From the NCBI GenBank assembly GCA_034401795.1, contig CM067372.1:17263924-17327923 (forward strand): DNA of 64,000 nucleotides, read 5' to 3'. Position 1 is the first letter of the stretch; each line of letters begins with the position of its first letter. This document shows, piece by piece, positions 1-14,000 of this stretch. The notes under the pieces are model-generated. The model did not search any database. It was not told where the DNA came from and saw only the letters and a program-made list of their open reading frames with translations. Made by a program: the position numbers and the translations under genes. The stretch comes from Chaetoderma sp. LZ-2023a. Lineage: Eukaryota > Mollusca > Caudofoveata > Chaetodermatida > Chaetodermatidae.

Positions 1-470
1 CACCCACCCCTGGGGTGGGGTCAAATGTAAATGTGCTCATGTACTCCACATTGACATTGGTAACCCACAGACCAAATTTTGTTGAATTCTGTCAACTCTT
101 TCGGAGGAGATGCATTACAATCAATTTCCGCTGGTTAAAATTTGACCTTTTGACCCCCACCCCCTGGGGGCGGATCCAAATATAAATGGCCTCTTGCACT
201 CCGCAATCATATGGGTAGCATCAAATTTGGTTGAGTTCCATCTAACGATTTCAGAGGCGTTGCATTACAATTGATTTGACCTTTTGATCCATGCCACGCC
301 CCCTGGAGGTGGAGCCAAATCTGAAAAGCAGAATCATATGGGTAACCCACATACCAAATTTGATTTAATTCCACCCTATAGTTTGGGAGGAGATAGCATG
401 ACGGACAGACGGATGGAGGCGATTACAATATCCCCAACATTTTTGTAAAACGGGATAATAACATGCATGC
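1..470. repeat. Interspersed repeat of ~165-bp tandem units (upstream intron)
   Basis: Three imperfect units each carry a stretch like CACCCCCTGGGGG, then a TCAAAT-rich piece, then a line of the type 'ACCAAATTTG.TT.AATTC' and 'GGAGGAGAT.GCATTACAAT'. The last unit ends in GACGGACAGACGGATGGAG followed by GCGATTACAATATCCCC. This layout is typical of long non-coding interspersed repeats in invertebrate genomes. No coding capacity is seen. It lies in the intron upstream of the first MPHOSPH10 exon of the window. Confidence 0.5.
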
Positions 471-1049
471 CGTATTATAGGAATATTCAAGTTCTGTCTT
501 CGGATCCAGGAGATCCAAAGACAACCATTTGGTGAAGGCAGAAAAAATGCCATTAGACCAATCCACTCCATACAATAGAGTCCATATGAATAAATTTAGC
601 GGTGTACGAGTGCGAGACTGCCCTTCGAATATCTCGAGCGCTACTAGGGATACTCTACGTGGTTATTACCTCGCATATGTCACAGAACTAACACTCCTGG
701 TGTCTTTTTATGGCTATTATCTCCTATTCTAAACCACAACCTTGTCACCCAAATCGGATGCAATTCATGCAAAAAATTACTCAATTTTGCCGAAAATTTT
801 TGCATTTCATTTTATTGTAGTGTTATTGCATACAGTTGCAAAATGAAGCGAAAGGAACATATTTTTCCTCAAAAGTTTTCAGTAATTTTCAAATCTATTG
901 ATATGTGTGTCAAAAGGTCACATTATGGAGACCATCAGAAAACTGATAGTGCATCTATGAGTTAAGATGGAGGGTGTGTGGGCCAGGTGATTGGGAAGCA
1001 TTATAGATTAGCAATACTTCATTATCGTCCTTGTTGTTGTGACTTTCAG
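471..1049. other. Intron tail without recognised features
   Basis: AT-rich sequence between the interspersed repeat and the splice acceptor. The acceptor itself is convincing: a T-rich tract (TTGTTGTTGTGACTTTCAG) ends at 1049. Short open frames here have no recognisable product. The preceding coding exon, expected to encode about the first 30 residues of MPP10, is not visible and should lie before position 1. Confidence 0.5.
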
Positions 1050-2031
1050 GGTTCAAACAGAATCGGCGCACACTCTGAGAGATGTGACGAGAGATGTGTA
1101 TGACTTAAGCAAGAATACCGAGCAAGGTGGTGACCAATCTGTGACTCATGCTGCATTACCTGAGTTAATCATTCAGGGCTTTGATGATGAGCAGGTCTGG
1201 CAGGAGATTGAACTACAGAATGAACCGGTCATCAAACATCTACTGCACTCAGCAGCTAAACTCGGCATCATACAACAACACGCAGCAGCTAAATATGGCT
1301 TAGAACCACGAATATCTTTCAATGTTCAAATTCATGAACCAAGCAGAGTCTCAAAGTCTAAATTACCAAAATCGAAAAAGTTGAGTAAAATATCTAAAAA
1401 GAAACTTGTGGATATTGATAATGAAGTTGATGATGGGCATAATGGTTTTATAGAATCCTCTATATCATCTCTGTATGCTGCCGCTGGTGAACAAGACAAT
1501 GACCAGCTGTCTGATGATGATGTTAATGACCAGCATGATGATGACAGTGATGATGATAGTGATGACGAGATCACCAGGATTAAAGCCAGTCTCAAACAGA
1601 GCCAACGAGCAGACATGGCGGCTCAGGACTCCAGTGATTCAGAGCTAGAGCTTAACTTTCCTGCAGATGAATTGGAAGATGAAAATTTAGATGACGACGA
1701 TGACATTAATCTGAGTGAGTTTCCTAGAGGAAAGAAGGGAAGTAAAGATGAATTTGACGAGGAGGAATTTAGTGGCGATGACAGGATTGATAATGTAGGC
1801 AAAGCTAGTTTAAAATCTAAAGCCAAGCAGCCGAGTATTGTGGATGATAAATTCTTCCATTTGTCACAAATGGAGATGTTTCTCGAGCAGGAGGATAAAA
1901 GAGAACTGAAGAAGCAGCAGAAGGGAGGTGACACAGATGATGATGATGACAATGATGCGGACCTGGATGAAGATAATGATGTTGACATGTTTGATCGGTT
2001 GTCATCGGATGAAGAAGAAGCAGAGAAAACG
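1050..2031 (+). CDS. MPHOSPH10: MPHOSPH10 exon (second coding exon expected)
   Basis: Enters with the third base of a split codon and leaves in phase 0 at CG|GTAAGA. It encodes 327 residues: the conserved [16 protein letters not shown] block, a long Asp/Glu/Ser-rich disordered region with runs of D, and [20 protein letters not shown] near its end. The acidic stretch is typical of MPP10. Reverse-strand open frames over this exon are shadows of the GAT-rich codons. Confidence 0.95.
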
Positions 2032-5000
2032 GTAAGAAATAGAGGGATCCAGTTCCAGCTATGCCCCGCCCAGTTCTAGCTATACCCTTCCCATTTCTAG
2101 CTATGCTCCGGCCATTTCTAGCTATGTGCCGCCCATTTGTAGCTATACCCCGCCTATTTCTAGCTATGCCCCGCCCATTTCTAGCTATGTGTCGCCCATT
2201 TCTAGCTATGTCCCACCCATTTCTAGCTATGTGCCACCCATTTGTAGCTATACCCCGCCTATTTCTAGTTATGCCCAGCCCATTTTTAGTTGTGTCGCCC
2301 ATTTGTAGCTATACCCCGCCTATTTCTAGCTATGCCCCGCCCATTTCTAGCTATGTGTCGCCCATTTGTAGCTATGTCCCACCCATTTGTAGCTATGTCC
2401 CACCCATTTGTAGCTATACCCTGCCCATTTCTAGTTATGCCCAGCCCATTTTTAGTTGTGTCACCTATTTCTAGCTATGTCCTGCACATTTCAAGCTATG
2501 CCCCACCAATTTATAGCCATGTTTCACCCATTTCTACATCTGCTCCGGCCATTTCTAGCTATGTTTTGCCCATTTCTAGCTCTGGCCCGCCCATTTCCAG
2601 CTATGCCCCGACCATTTCTAGCTATATTTCGCCCATTTCTAGCTCTGGCCCGCCCATTTCCAGCTATGCCCCGACCATTTCTAGCTATGTTTCGCCCATT
2701 TCTAGCTATGTTTCGCCCATTTCTAGCTATGTGTCGCCCATTTCTAGCTATGTCCCACCCATTTCTAGCTATGTGCCACCCATTTGTAGCTATACCCCGC
2801 CTATTTCTAGCTATGCCCCGCCCATTTCTAGCTATGTGTCGCCCATTTGTAGGTATGTCCCACCCATTTGTAGCTATGCCCCGACCATTTCTAGCTATGT
2901 TTCGCCCATTTCTAGCTATGTTTCGCCCATTTCTAGCTATGCCCCGACCATTTCTAGCTATGTTTCGCCCATTTCTAGCTATGCCCCGACCATTTCTAGC
3001 TATGTTTCGCCCATTTCTAGCTATGTACCACTTTTTCATGTGTTGTAATTGATTTACATTGAATCCTGAATTCCCAGAATTCCTGCAATCCCAATTAAAA
3101 GGAAACTATATGGGTAACCTGTTGAATATTTTGAAACTAATTTGACTGGATATGGCAGCAACAGCACCCAGTCAAATTAGTTTCAAAATACTCAACAGAA
3201 TATTTATTAAATAATAAAAACATACAATTCATACACTGGCGAAACAAACTATTGAATGTTCCTGATGGAGCTGTGTACGTGATGCATCATGCATTTTGAT
3301 TGTGATGTCAGTCGACACATGGCGTAATGAATGAATCTAGTTTTAGCTATGCCCCGCTCATCTCTAGCTAAGCTCCACCCATCTCTAGCTAAGCTCCACC
3401 CACACTCCCTGTCTTGGGATCTCTGCGCTCTGAATCTCAATTTACAGACAATTATACAGGTAAGCTGTTGAATATGTTGAAACTAATTTGACTTGGTGCT
3501 GTTGCTGCCTATGACATGTTTATTAAATAGTAAAGCCATACATTTTGTGCAACCTGCAGGGATCGAAATGTCCATTTGCCCTGTTGTCCGGGGCAACCTA
3601 ATTTTCAAAAGGGCAACTAAACTTTGGCTGTTAATGGTGCACTGGGATACCTACTGTCTAACTCTTTTTGATTTAAGTCATTTATTTATTTAATTATTAG
3701 ATAGAGTAACCAGTATGCTTAATGCCATTTCTGAATAATTGTGGCTATTTTTCGAATTTACTTGACAAAACAATAGTGATTATAATTTTCTTTGTCATTT
3801 AGCTTAACATATACGGGCAGCCTTAATCTGTGGGGGGGGGGGGGGGGGCAACCTGAAAACGCATGAAATGGCATCATGGGTTGCCCTGCGAGCAACTACA
3901 TCTTTTCATTTATTTCTAACCCTGACCTGCCAGACTATTAAGTGTTTAAGACAGACAAAATCGAGTTATTAATGATGTAATGGCATCATATGATTGATGG
4001 ATAAACTGCAGTCCTCCATTGATTATGACATCAAACATGGCAAATACTTGAGTGACAGATCTGATCCATCTATATGTATTAATAACAGATAGTGGTTCTT
4101 GAAGACAGATTTTTAAGAGACCACATGTCTTAAAGAACCACATTGTTCTGCTACCAAAAGCTACATATAGCAAGTCACCTGTATGAAGAGACTATCTGTC
4201 TATCATTACTAATTGTTTGTGCTCTCTGTGAAGGTGGTCACTTAAGAAGGTTGTTTTGATACGCTAAAACATTCAACAGTGGGAATACAGATTAAGCGGA
4301 AAGGGAATAGTCCTTGGGAACATTGATTTATGATAGGACAATAATTTCATCAAACTTACATTAGTTAGGGAAATCTAGCTCAGGCGGTCTGTTGACTATT
4401 ATTAACTAGCTTCAAAATAGTTAACTATTTCAAGTTTGATTGGTGCATAGTTAACTATTGTTAGCTATGATTCCTGATTTGAACATGACCCTGGATATAT
4501 AGACCTGTCTCCCTGGTGGCATTTCCTAGTATACGTGTACAAGTGCCCACAGTACCCTTGATGTGTAGGGCTATCTCCTGGGTATGTCCTAGCATAGAAG
4601 TGCTCACAGTACCCTTGATGTGTAGGGTTGTCTCCTGGGTATGTCCTAGCATAGAAGTGCCCACAGTACCTTTGATGGGTAGGACTGTCTCCTGGGTATG
4701 TCCTAGCATAGAAGTGCGCACAGTACCCCCAGATATGTGGCCTGTCTCCTGGGTATGTCCTAGCATAGAAGTGCACACAGTACCTTTGATGGGTAGGGCT
4801 GTCTCCTGGGTATGTCCTAGAATAGAAGTGCGCACAGTACCCCCAGATATGTGGCATGTCTCCTGGGTATGTCCTAGCATAGAAGTGCACACAGTACCCT
4901 TGATGTGTAGAGCTGTCTCCTGGGTATGTCCTAGCATAGAAGCGCGCACAGTGCCATTGATGTGTGGCCTGTCTCCTGGGTATGTCCTAGCATAGAAGTG

Positions 5001-8000
5001 CACACAGTACCCTTGATGTGTAGAGCTGTCTCTTGGATATGTCCTAGCATAGAAGTGCGCAGAGTACCCTTGATGTGTGGCCTGTCTCCTGGGTATCTCC
5101 TAGCATAGAAGTGCGCACAGTACCATTGATGTGTGGCCTGTCTCCTGGATATGTCCTAGCATAGAAGTGCGCACAGTACCAGTGATGTGTAGGACTGTCT
5201 CCTGGGTATGTCGTAGCATAGAAGTGCCCACAGTACCCTTGATGTGTAGAGCTGTCTCCAGGGTATGTCCTAACATAGAAGTGCCAGCAGTACCCTTGAT
5301 GTATAGGGCTGTCTCCTGGGTCTGTCCTAGCATAGAAGTGCGCACAGTACGCTTGATGTGTAGAGCTGTCTCCTGGGTATGTTCTAGCATAGAAGTGCGC
5401 ACAGTACCATTGATGTGTAGAGCCGTCTCCTGGGTATGTCCTAGCATAGAAGTGCGCACAGTACCATTGATGTGTATGACTGTCTCATGGGTATGTCCTA
5501 GCATATAAGTGCGCACAGTACGCCTGAGGTGTAGCGCTGTCTCCTGGGTACATCCCAGCATAGAAGTGCGCACAGTACCCTTAATGTGTAGAGCTGTCTC
5601 CTGGATATGTCCTAGCATAGAAGTGCACACAGTACCATTGATGTGTAGGGCTGTCTCCTGGTTATGTCCTAGCAGAGAAGCGCACACAGTACCCTTGATG
5701 TGTAGGGCTGTCTCCTGGGTATGTCCTAGCATAGAAGTGCGCACAGTACCATTGATGTGTGGAGCTGTCTCCTGGGTATGTCCTAGCATAGAAGTGTGCA
5801 CAATACCCCAGATGTGTAGCCTGTCTCCTGGATATGTCCTAGCATAGAAGTGTGCACAGTACCCTTGATGTTTAGGGCTGTCTCCTGTGTATGTCCTAGC
5901 ATAGAAGTGCGCACAGTACCATTGATGTGTAGAGCTGTCTCCTGGATATGTCCTAGCAGAGAAGTGCGCATGGATATGTCCTAGCATAGAAGTGCGCACA
6001 GTACCATTGATGTGTAGCGCTGTCTCCTGGGTATGTCCTAGCATAGAAGTGCACACAATATCCTTAATGTGTAGAGCTGTCTCCTGGATATCCTAGCGTA
6101 GAAGTGCCCACATAGTACCCTTGATGTGTAGAGCTGTCTCCTGGATATGTCCTAGCATAGAAGTGTGCAGAGTACCCCAGATGTGTGGCCTGTCTCCTGG
6201 GTATGACCTAGCATAGAGGTGCGCATAGTAGTACCCTTGTTGTGTAGGGCTGTCTCCTGGATATGTCCTAGCAAAGAAGTGCGCACAGTACCATTGATGT
6301 GTAGAGCTGTCTCCTGGGTATGTCCTAGCATAGAAGTGCGCACAGTACCATTGATGTGTAGAGCTATCTCCTGGGTATGTCGTAGCATAGAAGTGCGCAC
6401 AGTACCCCAGATGTGTGGCCTGTCTCCTGGGTCTGTCCTAGCATAGAAGTGCCCACAGTACCCTTGATGTGTAGGGCTGTCTCCTGGGTCTGTCCTGGCG
6501 TAGAAGTGCTCACAGTACCCTTGATGTGTAGAGCTGTCTCCTGGATATGTCCTAGCATAGAAGTGCGCACAGTACCATTGATGTGTAGAGCTGTGCCTTG
6601 GGTATGTCTTACCATCAGAGTTTGAGACGTACCTTATTTCAGGCTCACCACCTATCAGATCCGTGATCTATCAATTCGCCTATAAACCACTGAATCTGGA
6701 TTTTTGGTTTTAATAGCACCATAAGATCTCTGAATGGCCATAAAATGCCACAGCATCCATCTCTTGAGTATTTAATTGACTGTAAATCAGTTAATTAGTG
6801 TTCACAGCAGCCATTAAGATTTGAATTGGGGCTCACTAATATGGGTGGATTGCATTTGAGCATAACTTTTAAAGTCACAGATAAGGAATGATCTAAAGCC
6901 CTGACCATAGAAGTGCCCACAGTACCTTTTATGTGCAGAGCTGTGTCTTGGGCATCTGACTACCGGTATCTGTTGGCATTCAAGTGACCACAACATTCGT
7001 GAAGAGATAATAAAACTGACAATAAATATGGGATTGTACAAATATATGTTCAGCAGCTTATGCATGAAGTAGAATCTCTCTATTATCTGTAGACATGGTA
7101 AAACATACATGCTGCTTTTATTGTGGAAATATATTGTTAATGTATAATTTCTTGTCTTGCCTAGATGCAACCAGAAAATTGGACGTATGAATCACTTCTG
7201 ACAAAGGTGTCATCAAATTTAATTGCGTGTGTGTTTCAAGCGATTCAATGACAATAGGGACCAGAAATTCATTTAACTCTTTGTCCTGTTACACAAGTAG
7301 GGCAAATGTAACCAGCCAGCGATGAGTATAAAAGGAAGTGCCAAAACCAGCTACTGGCATTTGGATTTCGATCCAACCTGATCATGCGTCAGAAATGGAA
7401 AACAGTCGAGACCAGTTGAAAGAAGAACTTCATTTAAATTCATAAAATTCATGTTGATATTTCAGTTTCATTTAAATTTCTTAAGTCAGAGGTTTACTCT
7501 CTCATATAATACTTTTTGGAATGTTGGGTAGGAGTTCTACATACTGCCTTTACTCTGTTGCTTTTGTTTTGTTCTGATGTAAATATTTTTGTTTCACCTG
7601 CAATGCAGAAAGCGAGACATCAGGATCACTAATTCCGGCACCATTGGCGTCTGTCATTTGATCACTTTTGATTAAGTTTTTTTAACCAACTTATTCTTCA
7701 AGAATGTCTGCTCTGATCTCAATGAAACTTTACAGAAGTGATCTATACTATACAGGGATGTAACCTGCATAACAGTAGATTCAATTTTGGGCCATTTTAA
7801 CTCTTTTTTTTATGGTTTAGGACTTATTTTTAGCTCAGCTATATGAAGTAAACCGTGCATGTTGTCCGGCGGTGGCGGCTAATTCTGCGTTTAACTTTTC
7901 TGTTTATATCTCAGGTTTGGTTAATCCAAACTTGGACACATGCCTCGTTATATTGACACGGCATCACACAATGATGTTTTGATCAAAAGGTCAACGGTCA

Positions 8001-11000
8001 AGGTCACTAATATACATCATCCATCCGACAACCTTTGTTTACAAACGCTACTCATTAACCGTTTGGCGGATTTCAACCTAATTTGGCTGGATGGACCTTG
8101 CGGGGGTAGGCTTCAGAATTGTATACAGAATTTTGACTGGTCAATTTATTTGTGTGAAAATCTTTGATTGGAGCTATTGATTCAGAATATCTTACGTCAA
8201 AATATTTAACGGAAATTGTTAAAACACTACTCATTTACCGCTTGGCAGATTTTAACCTAATTTGGCTGGAAGGACCCTAATCCTTTCAGTTTGAGAACTT
8301 GTATACAGAATTTTAATTGGTCAATTTAGTTTGGTGAAAATCATAAATTTTATGTAAAATTTACCGGAAATTGTCAAAATGCATCTCCTCCATAACCGCG
8401 TGGTGAATTTTATCCAAGTTTGGCTGGAAGTATTCTATAGTGGTAGGCTTTAGAACTTATATTCAGAATTTTGGTTGGTCAATTTTTTGGTGACCATTTG
8501 GATTTTTTGAAAACTTTCCAGAACCATTTAAAATGCTACCCCTTAATTAGTGGGCCAATTTCAATGAAACTTAGGTGGAATGATCCTATGGCGGTAGGCT
8601 TCAATATATCAAATGAGACTTTTGATTGGTCTATTTCTTTGGTGGCCATCTTGGATATTTTCAAAACCTATCCATGTCTACCGGTATTTAAATGCAAGGG
8701 GTTCAAATCATAATGGTCCAGGTTAGCATTACAGGCCCTTGGTCATCTTGTTGATAAGGCCTTCTATAATTATTTTACGTTTGAAGTCAAGCTTCATAGT
8801 TCATTGCAAAGTTGTAAAGTGGAGCTTCATCGTTGCTTTGCAACCACATTTCTGGTTCAAGAATGGCTCATCTGATCGCAATGACACTTTACAGGGATGT
8901 GATCTGCATAACAATAGATTTAATTTGGGGTCATTTTAATGGTTTTTTCCACTGTTTGAGACTTAGACTTTTTCTTTTATTTTGCCAGTGCACTTTTGGT
9001 TAAGGTTTTTACACCCCGCCAAAATAATTGGTGGGGTATTATGTGATGGCGTTTACTTGCAGCCGGGCGGGTGGCAGAGTGGTTTCCGCATGATAACTCT
9101 GCTACCATTTATCAGATCGCTATGAAACTTCATAGGATGATTGGACTAGGTCTGAGGAAAAAACCTATGGAAATCGATGATGATCTGAAATCCAAGAAGG
9201 CAGCCAGCCATCGGCGGCCATCTTGAAAATTGGTTTCTGCACGATAACTCAGCTATTGACTCGCTTTGAAACTTCATAGGATAATTAATTGGACTAGGTC
9301 TGAGTAATAAACGTAGTTTCCGCACGATAACTCCACCACCATTTATTGGATCGCTTTGAAACTTCATAGGGTAGTTGGACTAAGTAAGAGGAAGAAACCT
9401 ATCGAAAGTGCCGATGATCAGAAATTCCAGATGGCTACTGAATATGTATATTGGGAAATGTGCCAAGTTTGCTTTGCCATTGACACTATCCATGCCTTTA
9501 CAGGTTAGACATTGTACTCTTCAGCATTCTTGTTTGCTTTTGCTGTTTCAGCCAATACACAGTCGCAACGTGAAATATGACCAGTTCTTTGACGTGCCAG
9601 AAGATGAAGTGTCAGGCAATGAAATTGTGGTCAAGAAGTCTGTGCGATTTGAAAAAGAAACCAACCAACTTCGGTATGATATGATTGAAATTATTTACTT
9701 GATGGCAGGATGTAGAGCGTAGAAAGGTGTGCTGGGTAATATCTGGCACAATGATGGCAGGATGTAGAGCATAGAAAGGTGTGCTGGGTAATATCTGGCA
9801 CAATGATGGCAGGATGTAGAGCGTAGAAAGGTGTGCTGGGTAATATCTGGCACAATGATGGCAGGATGTAGAGCGTAGAAAGGTGTGCTGAGTAATATCT
9901 GGCACAATGATGGCAGGATGTAGAGAGTAGAAAGGTGTGCTGAGTAATATCTGGCACAATGATGGCAGGATGTAGAGCGTAGAAAGGTGTGCTGAGTAAT
10001 ATCTGGCACAATGATGGCAGGATGTAGAGCGTAGAAAGGTGTGCTGAGTAATATCTAGCACAATGATGGCAGGATGTAGAGCGTAGAAAGGTGTGCTGAG
10101 TAATATCTAGCACAATGATGGCAGGATGTAGAGCGTAGAAAGGTGTGCTGAGTAATATCTGGCACAATGATGGGAGGTTGTAGAAAGGTGTGCGTTGGTT
10201 GAGCATGAGTAAGATAGTCAGGTTGATGTGCATATGTGCACATGTCTATACATGTGTATATAATTTGGTGCTTGTGTCATGTGTGTGTGAGTGTGTGTGT
10301 TTCATATGTAAAATACATATGATCGTGTATGTGTGCGTGTGTTAGTGTGTGTGTGTTTGCATGTGTGCATACATATGATCATGCGTGTGTGTGTGTGTGC
10401 GTGCATGTGTGTGTGCATGCATGCGTGTGTGTGTGTGTGTGTGTGCATGCATGCGCGTGTATAATTCCAATCAAATTAAGTCCGAAATATTTAACAGTAC
10501 ATTATATTTTGTTTTGGAAAAATGTTAAGTTAATTTTTTTGCTGTAATTTAATGGCGGCTCCAGTTTTAGCCATGCCCCACTAAGCTCCACCCACACTTC
10601 ACCCGTGTTAGGATCGATCGATCCCTGAACTCCCTGACTTATCAATTACCAGAAAACTATACGGTTAAGCTGTTGAATATTTAGAAACTAATTGGACTGG
10701 GCGCTGTTATGGGCAGAAACAGCGCCCAGTCAAATGAGTTTCAAAATATTCAACAGAATGTTTATTAAATGGTAAAGACATACAATTCGTACAACAACGC
10801 TTAGTCCATCATCATTTACGTGTTTGTGACTAACTTATCTAGGTCATTCATAACATCATTGATTATAACGTCATCCTACATGTCAATTATTTGATTATGA
10901 GGTCATATGATTGATGGATGAACTGGAAAGGTCCATTATGTGGTAAATGTATACTGAATTGTGATTAGTGTATTATTGACACACCATGTGACTCACACAT

Positions 11001-14000
11001 GCTATGACCGGATTCACACTTTTTGGTGCTTATCATGCAGAGACAAGATTCTAACCCACGTCCTTTGGCATATCATTACCACCCGATCACGGGTACATGT
11101 CCCAGGGTGTGTGTATGTGGCTTATAGGTCCTAGCGAATTGACGAACCAGCATTGATTATGCGTACAGCATGTGGCAAGGCCCGTCCAGCTTGAATGATG
11201 TCACAAAAAAACCCACAAGTTTATCCAGCCATGTGTCAATTTTATGTCATTACATATAATTATATGATAGAGTGAACATGAGTTAACATGTGGAAGTGAA
11301 TGATACATGTATTTAGGAATCTGACTTTTGTTGACTTCAAGATTAATTGGGACGATGTGTCTTTATTTGACAGGAAGGTTGATGAATCACAGCTAGGAAC
11401 CCCATCATCTAAGCCTCTCTTTGGTGACAACAATGATGACAGTCATAATGGTGATATTGTCAGAGGACGAAAAGAAAAACTGACACAGTCTACATTTGAG
11501 AAAAGACAAGCAAAGGTGATTAATTCATTAACTAGTGCCAATAATTTAGCTATTTGTAGTAGCTTGTCCTCAACTTAGTGTGTATGTGAGTCTTTTTGCG
11601 ACAGCTGATGAATGCCTCAAATATCATTATGGTCCTGAGTCTGACATCTAACTTACCACCATCGAAATCTCTGTAAATAATATTTATTTCATGTCCCCTG
11701 TACTACTCATGGTGTCAGATTTTCATTTCAGTTGCGCATATATGCAGCTTAGAGAGGACCATAATTAAACTGACAGCAAAAATGTTTTCACCAAAACGTA
11801 TAAGATGCGAGGCAGCCACGACTTCCATTTCAATTAAATTTAGACTGGGATTCCTGGCTTGTAAGGCTTTAGACAAACATTTAAAGGAAATAATTGTTAC
11901 AAAAATTATTTGTTTTTACCAAAACTTATAGGATGTGAGGGAGCCACAACTTCAATTAATTTCAGACAGGGATTCCTGGCTTGTAAGACTTTAGACAGGA
12001 ACATTTAAAAGGAAATAATTGTTGCAAATTATGACATCACAGAGATTATGACATCACTGAGAGAGGAGATCACTGAGAGATAATGATGTCACTGAAAGAT
12101 TTTGACACCACTGAAATATTATGATATTACTGAAAGATTATGACATCACATGGATTATGACATCACTGAGAGATTATGACATCACTGAAAGATTACATCA
12201 CTGAAAGATTATGACATCACTGAAAGATTATGACATCACTGAGAGATTATGACATCACTGAGAGATTATGACATCACAGATATTATGACATCACTGAGAT
12301 TGTGTGACATCACTGACAGATTATAACATCACTGAGAGATTGTAACATCACAGACAGATTATGACATCACTGCAATTTTGTGAACACAGAGAGATTGTGA
12401 CATCTCTGAGGATTCAGACATCACAGAGATTGTGACATCACAGAGATTGTGACATCACTGAGACATTGTGACAACCACAGACAGATTATGATATCACTGA
12501 TAGATTGTGACATTCACTCATTAATTCCATCATATACAGAATATCTCTGGCATCACAAAGACTTTTCTATCAGATCACTAACATTTAAAGTGTTCCTGTC
12601 ATTGTTTTGTGTGTTTATTGGTTCTTTACAGTTGAAAGAGCAAATTACTCAAATGGAAGATGCCAGTTTACTAGACAAACCCTGGCAGCTGATGGGCGAG
12701 GCAGCGGCAGCATCCAGACCAGAGAATAGCTTACTGGAGGAGCATCTACAGTTTGATCATACTGCACGACTTCGTGAGTGAACGATTTATTTTTGTCTCA
12801 CAAAACATCTTGATTTAGCTATTATTCTATTGTTATCTCACTACATGTCTTGATTGAACAATTATTTCTTGATTGAACAATTATTCCATTGTTATTTCAC
12901 TAGACTTCTTGATTGAACAATTATTCCATTGTTATCTAACTAGACTTCTTGATTGACCAATTATTCTATTGTTATCTAACTAGACTTCTTGATTGAACAA
13001 TTATTCCATTGTTATCTCGCTAGACTTCTTGATTGAACAATTATTATATTGTTATTTCACTAGACTTCTTCATTGAACAATTATTCCATTGTTATCTAAC
13101 TAGACTTCTTGATTGACCAATTATTCTATTGTTATCTAACTAGACTTCTTGATTGAACAATTATTCTATTATCTCACTAGACTTCTTGATTGAACAATTA
13201 TTCCATTGTTATCTCGCTAGACTTCTTGATTGAACAATTATTATATTGTTATTTCACTAGACTTCTTGATTGAACAATTATTATATTGTTATTTCACTAG
13301 ACTTCTTGATTGAGCAATTATTCCATTGTTATCTCACTAGGCTTCTTGATTGAGCAATTATTCTATTGTTATTTCACTAGACTTCTTGATTGAACAATTA
13401 CTCTATTGTTATTTCATTAGACTTCTTGATTGAGCAATTATTCTATTGTTATTTCACTAGACTTCTTGATTGAACAATTATTCTATTGTTATCTCACTAG
13501 ACTTCTTGATTGAGCAATTATTATATTGTTATTTCACTAGACTTCTTGATTGAACAATTACTCTATTGTTATTTCACTAGACTTCTTGATTGAGCAATTA
13601 TTTTATTGTTATTTCACTAGACTTCTTGATTGAAGAGTTGTTCTATTGTTATCTCAGTCTTCTTGATTGAACAATTATTCCATTGTTATCTCACTAGACT
13701 TCTTGATTGAACAATTATTCTATCGTTATCTCACTAGACATGTTGATTGAACAATTATTCTATTGTTATCTGAGGGCATAGTGATTTAAATTTATTAAAA
13801 CAAAGCCGATCGGTCAATTTGCCCAGTGGCCATCTTGGATTTTGGCTAATTTTTAGAAATGTGTTTAAAAATCTCTGAAGCCGCTTGTGAGATCGATTCA
13901 AAATTTATGAAATATCATCTAGGGCAAGAGCTGAATCTAGTTTGTACAAGGGAAGTTGTTTGGCCAAACAGTTGGGTGGCCATCTTGGATGACCTAGTTT

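Noticed and set aside
2061-3052. Open frames of 130-250 codons with FLAMPRP-like or ISSYVSP-like repeats
   Set aside because: A by-product of the 21-bp unit; all three forward frames stay open, which a real gene would not show.
3832-3848. A run of 17 G as a G-quadruplex or regulatory site
   Set aside because: Homopolymer runs of this kind are common in repeats and often misassembled; nothing else supports a function.
5100-6056. 318-codon open frame on the minus strand with a 19-residue repeat
   Set aside because: The 57-bp unit is a multiple of three and lacks stops in several frames on both strands. There is no protein homology, and the region lies in an intron.
9612-10243. Cys/His-rich reverse frames ([11 protein letters not shown] repeats) resembling a metal-binding protein
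   Set aside because: An artefact of the 52-bp minisatellite.
10329-10547. Cys/Val/His-rich frame resembling a toxin or metallothionein
   Set aside because: It is a (GT)n simple repeat read as protein.
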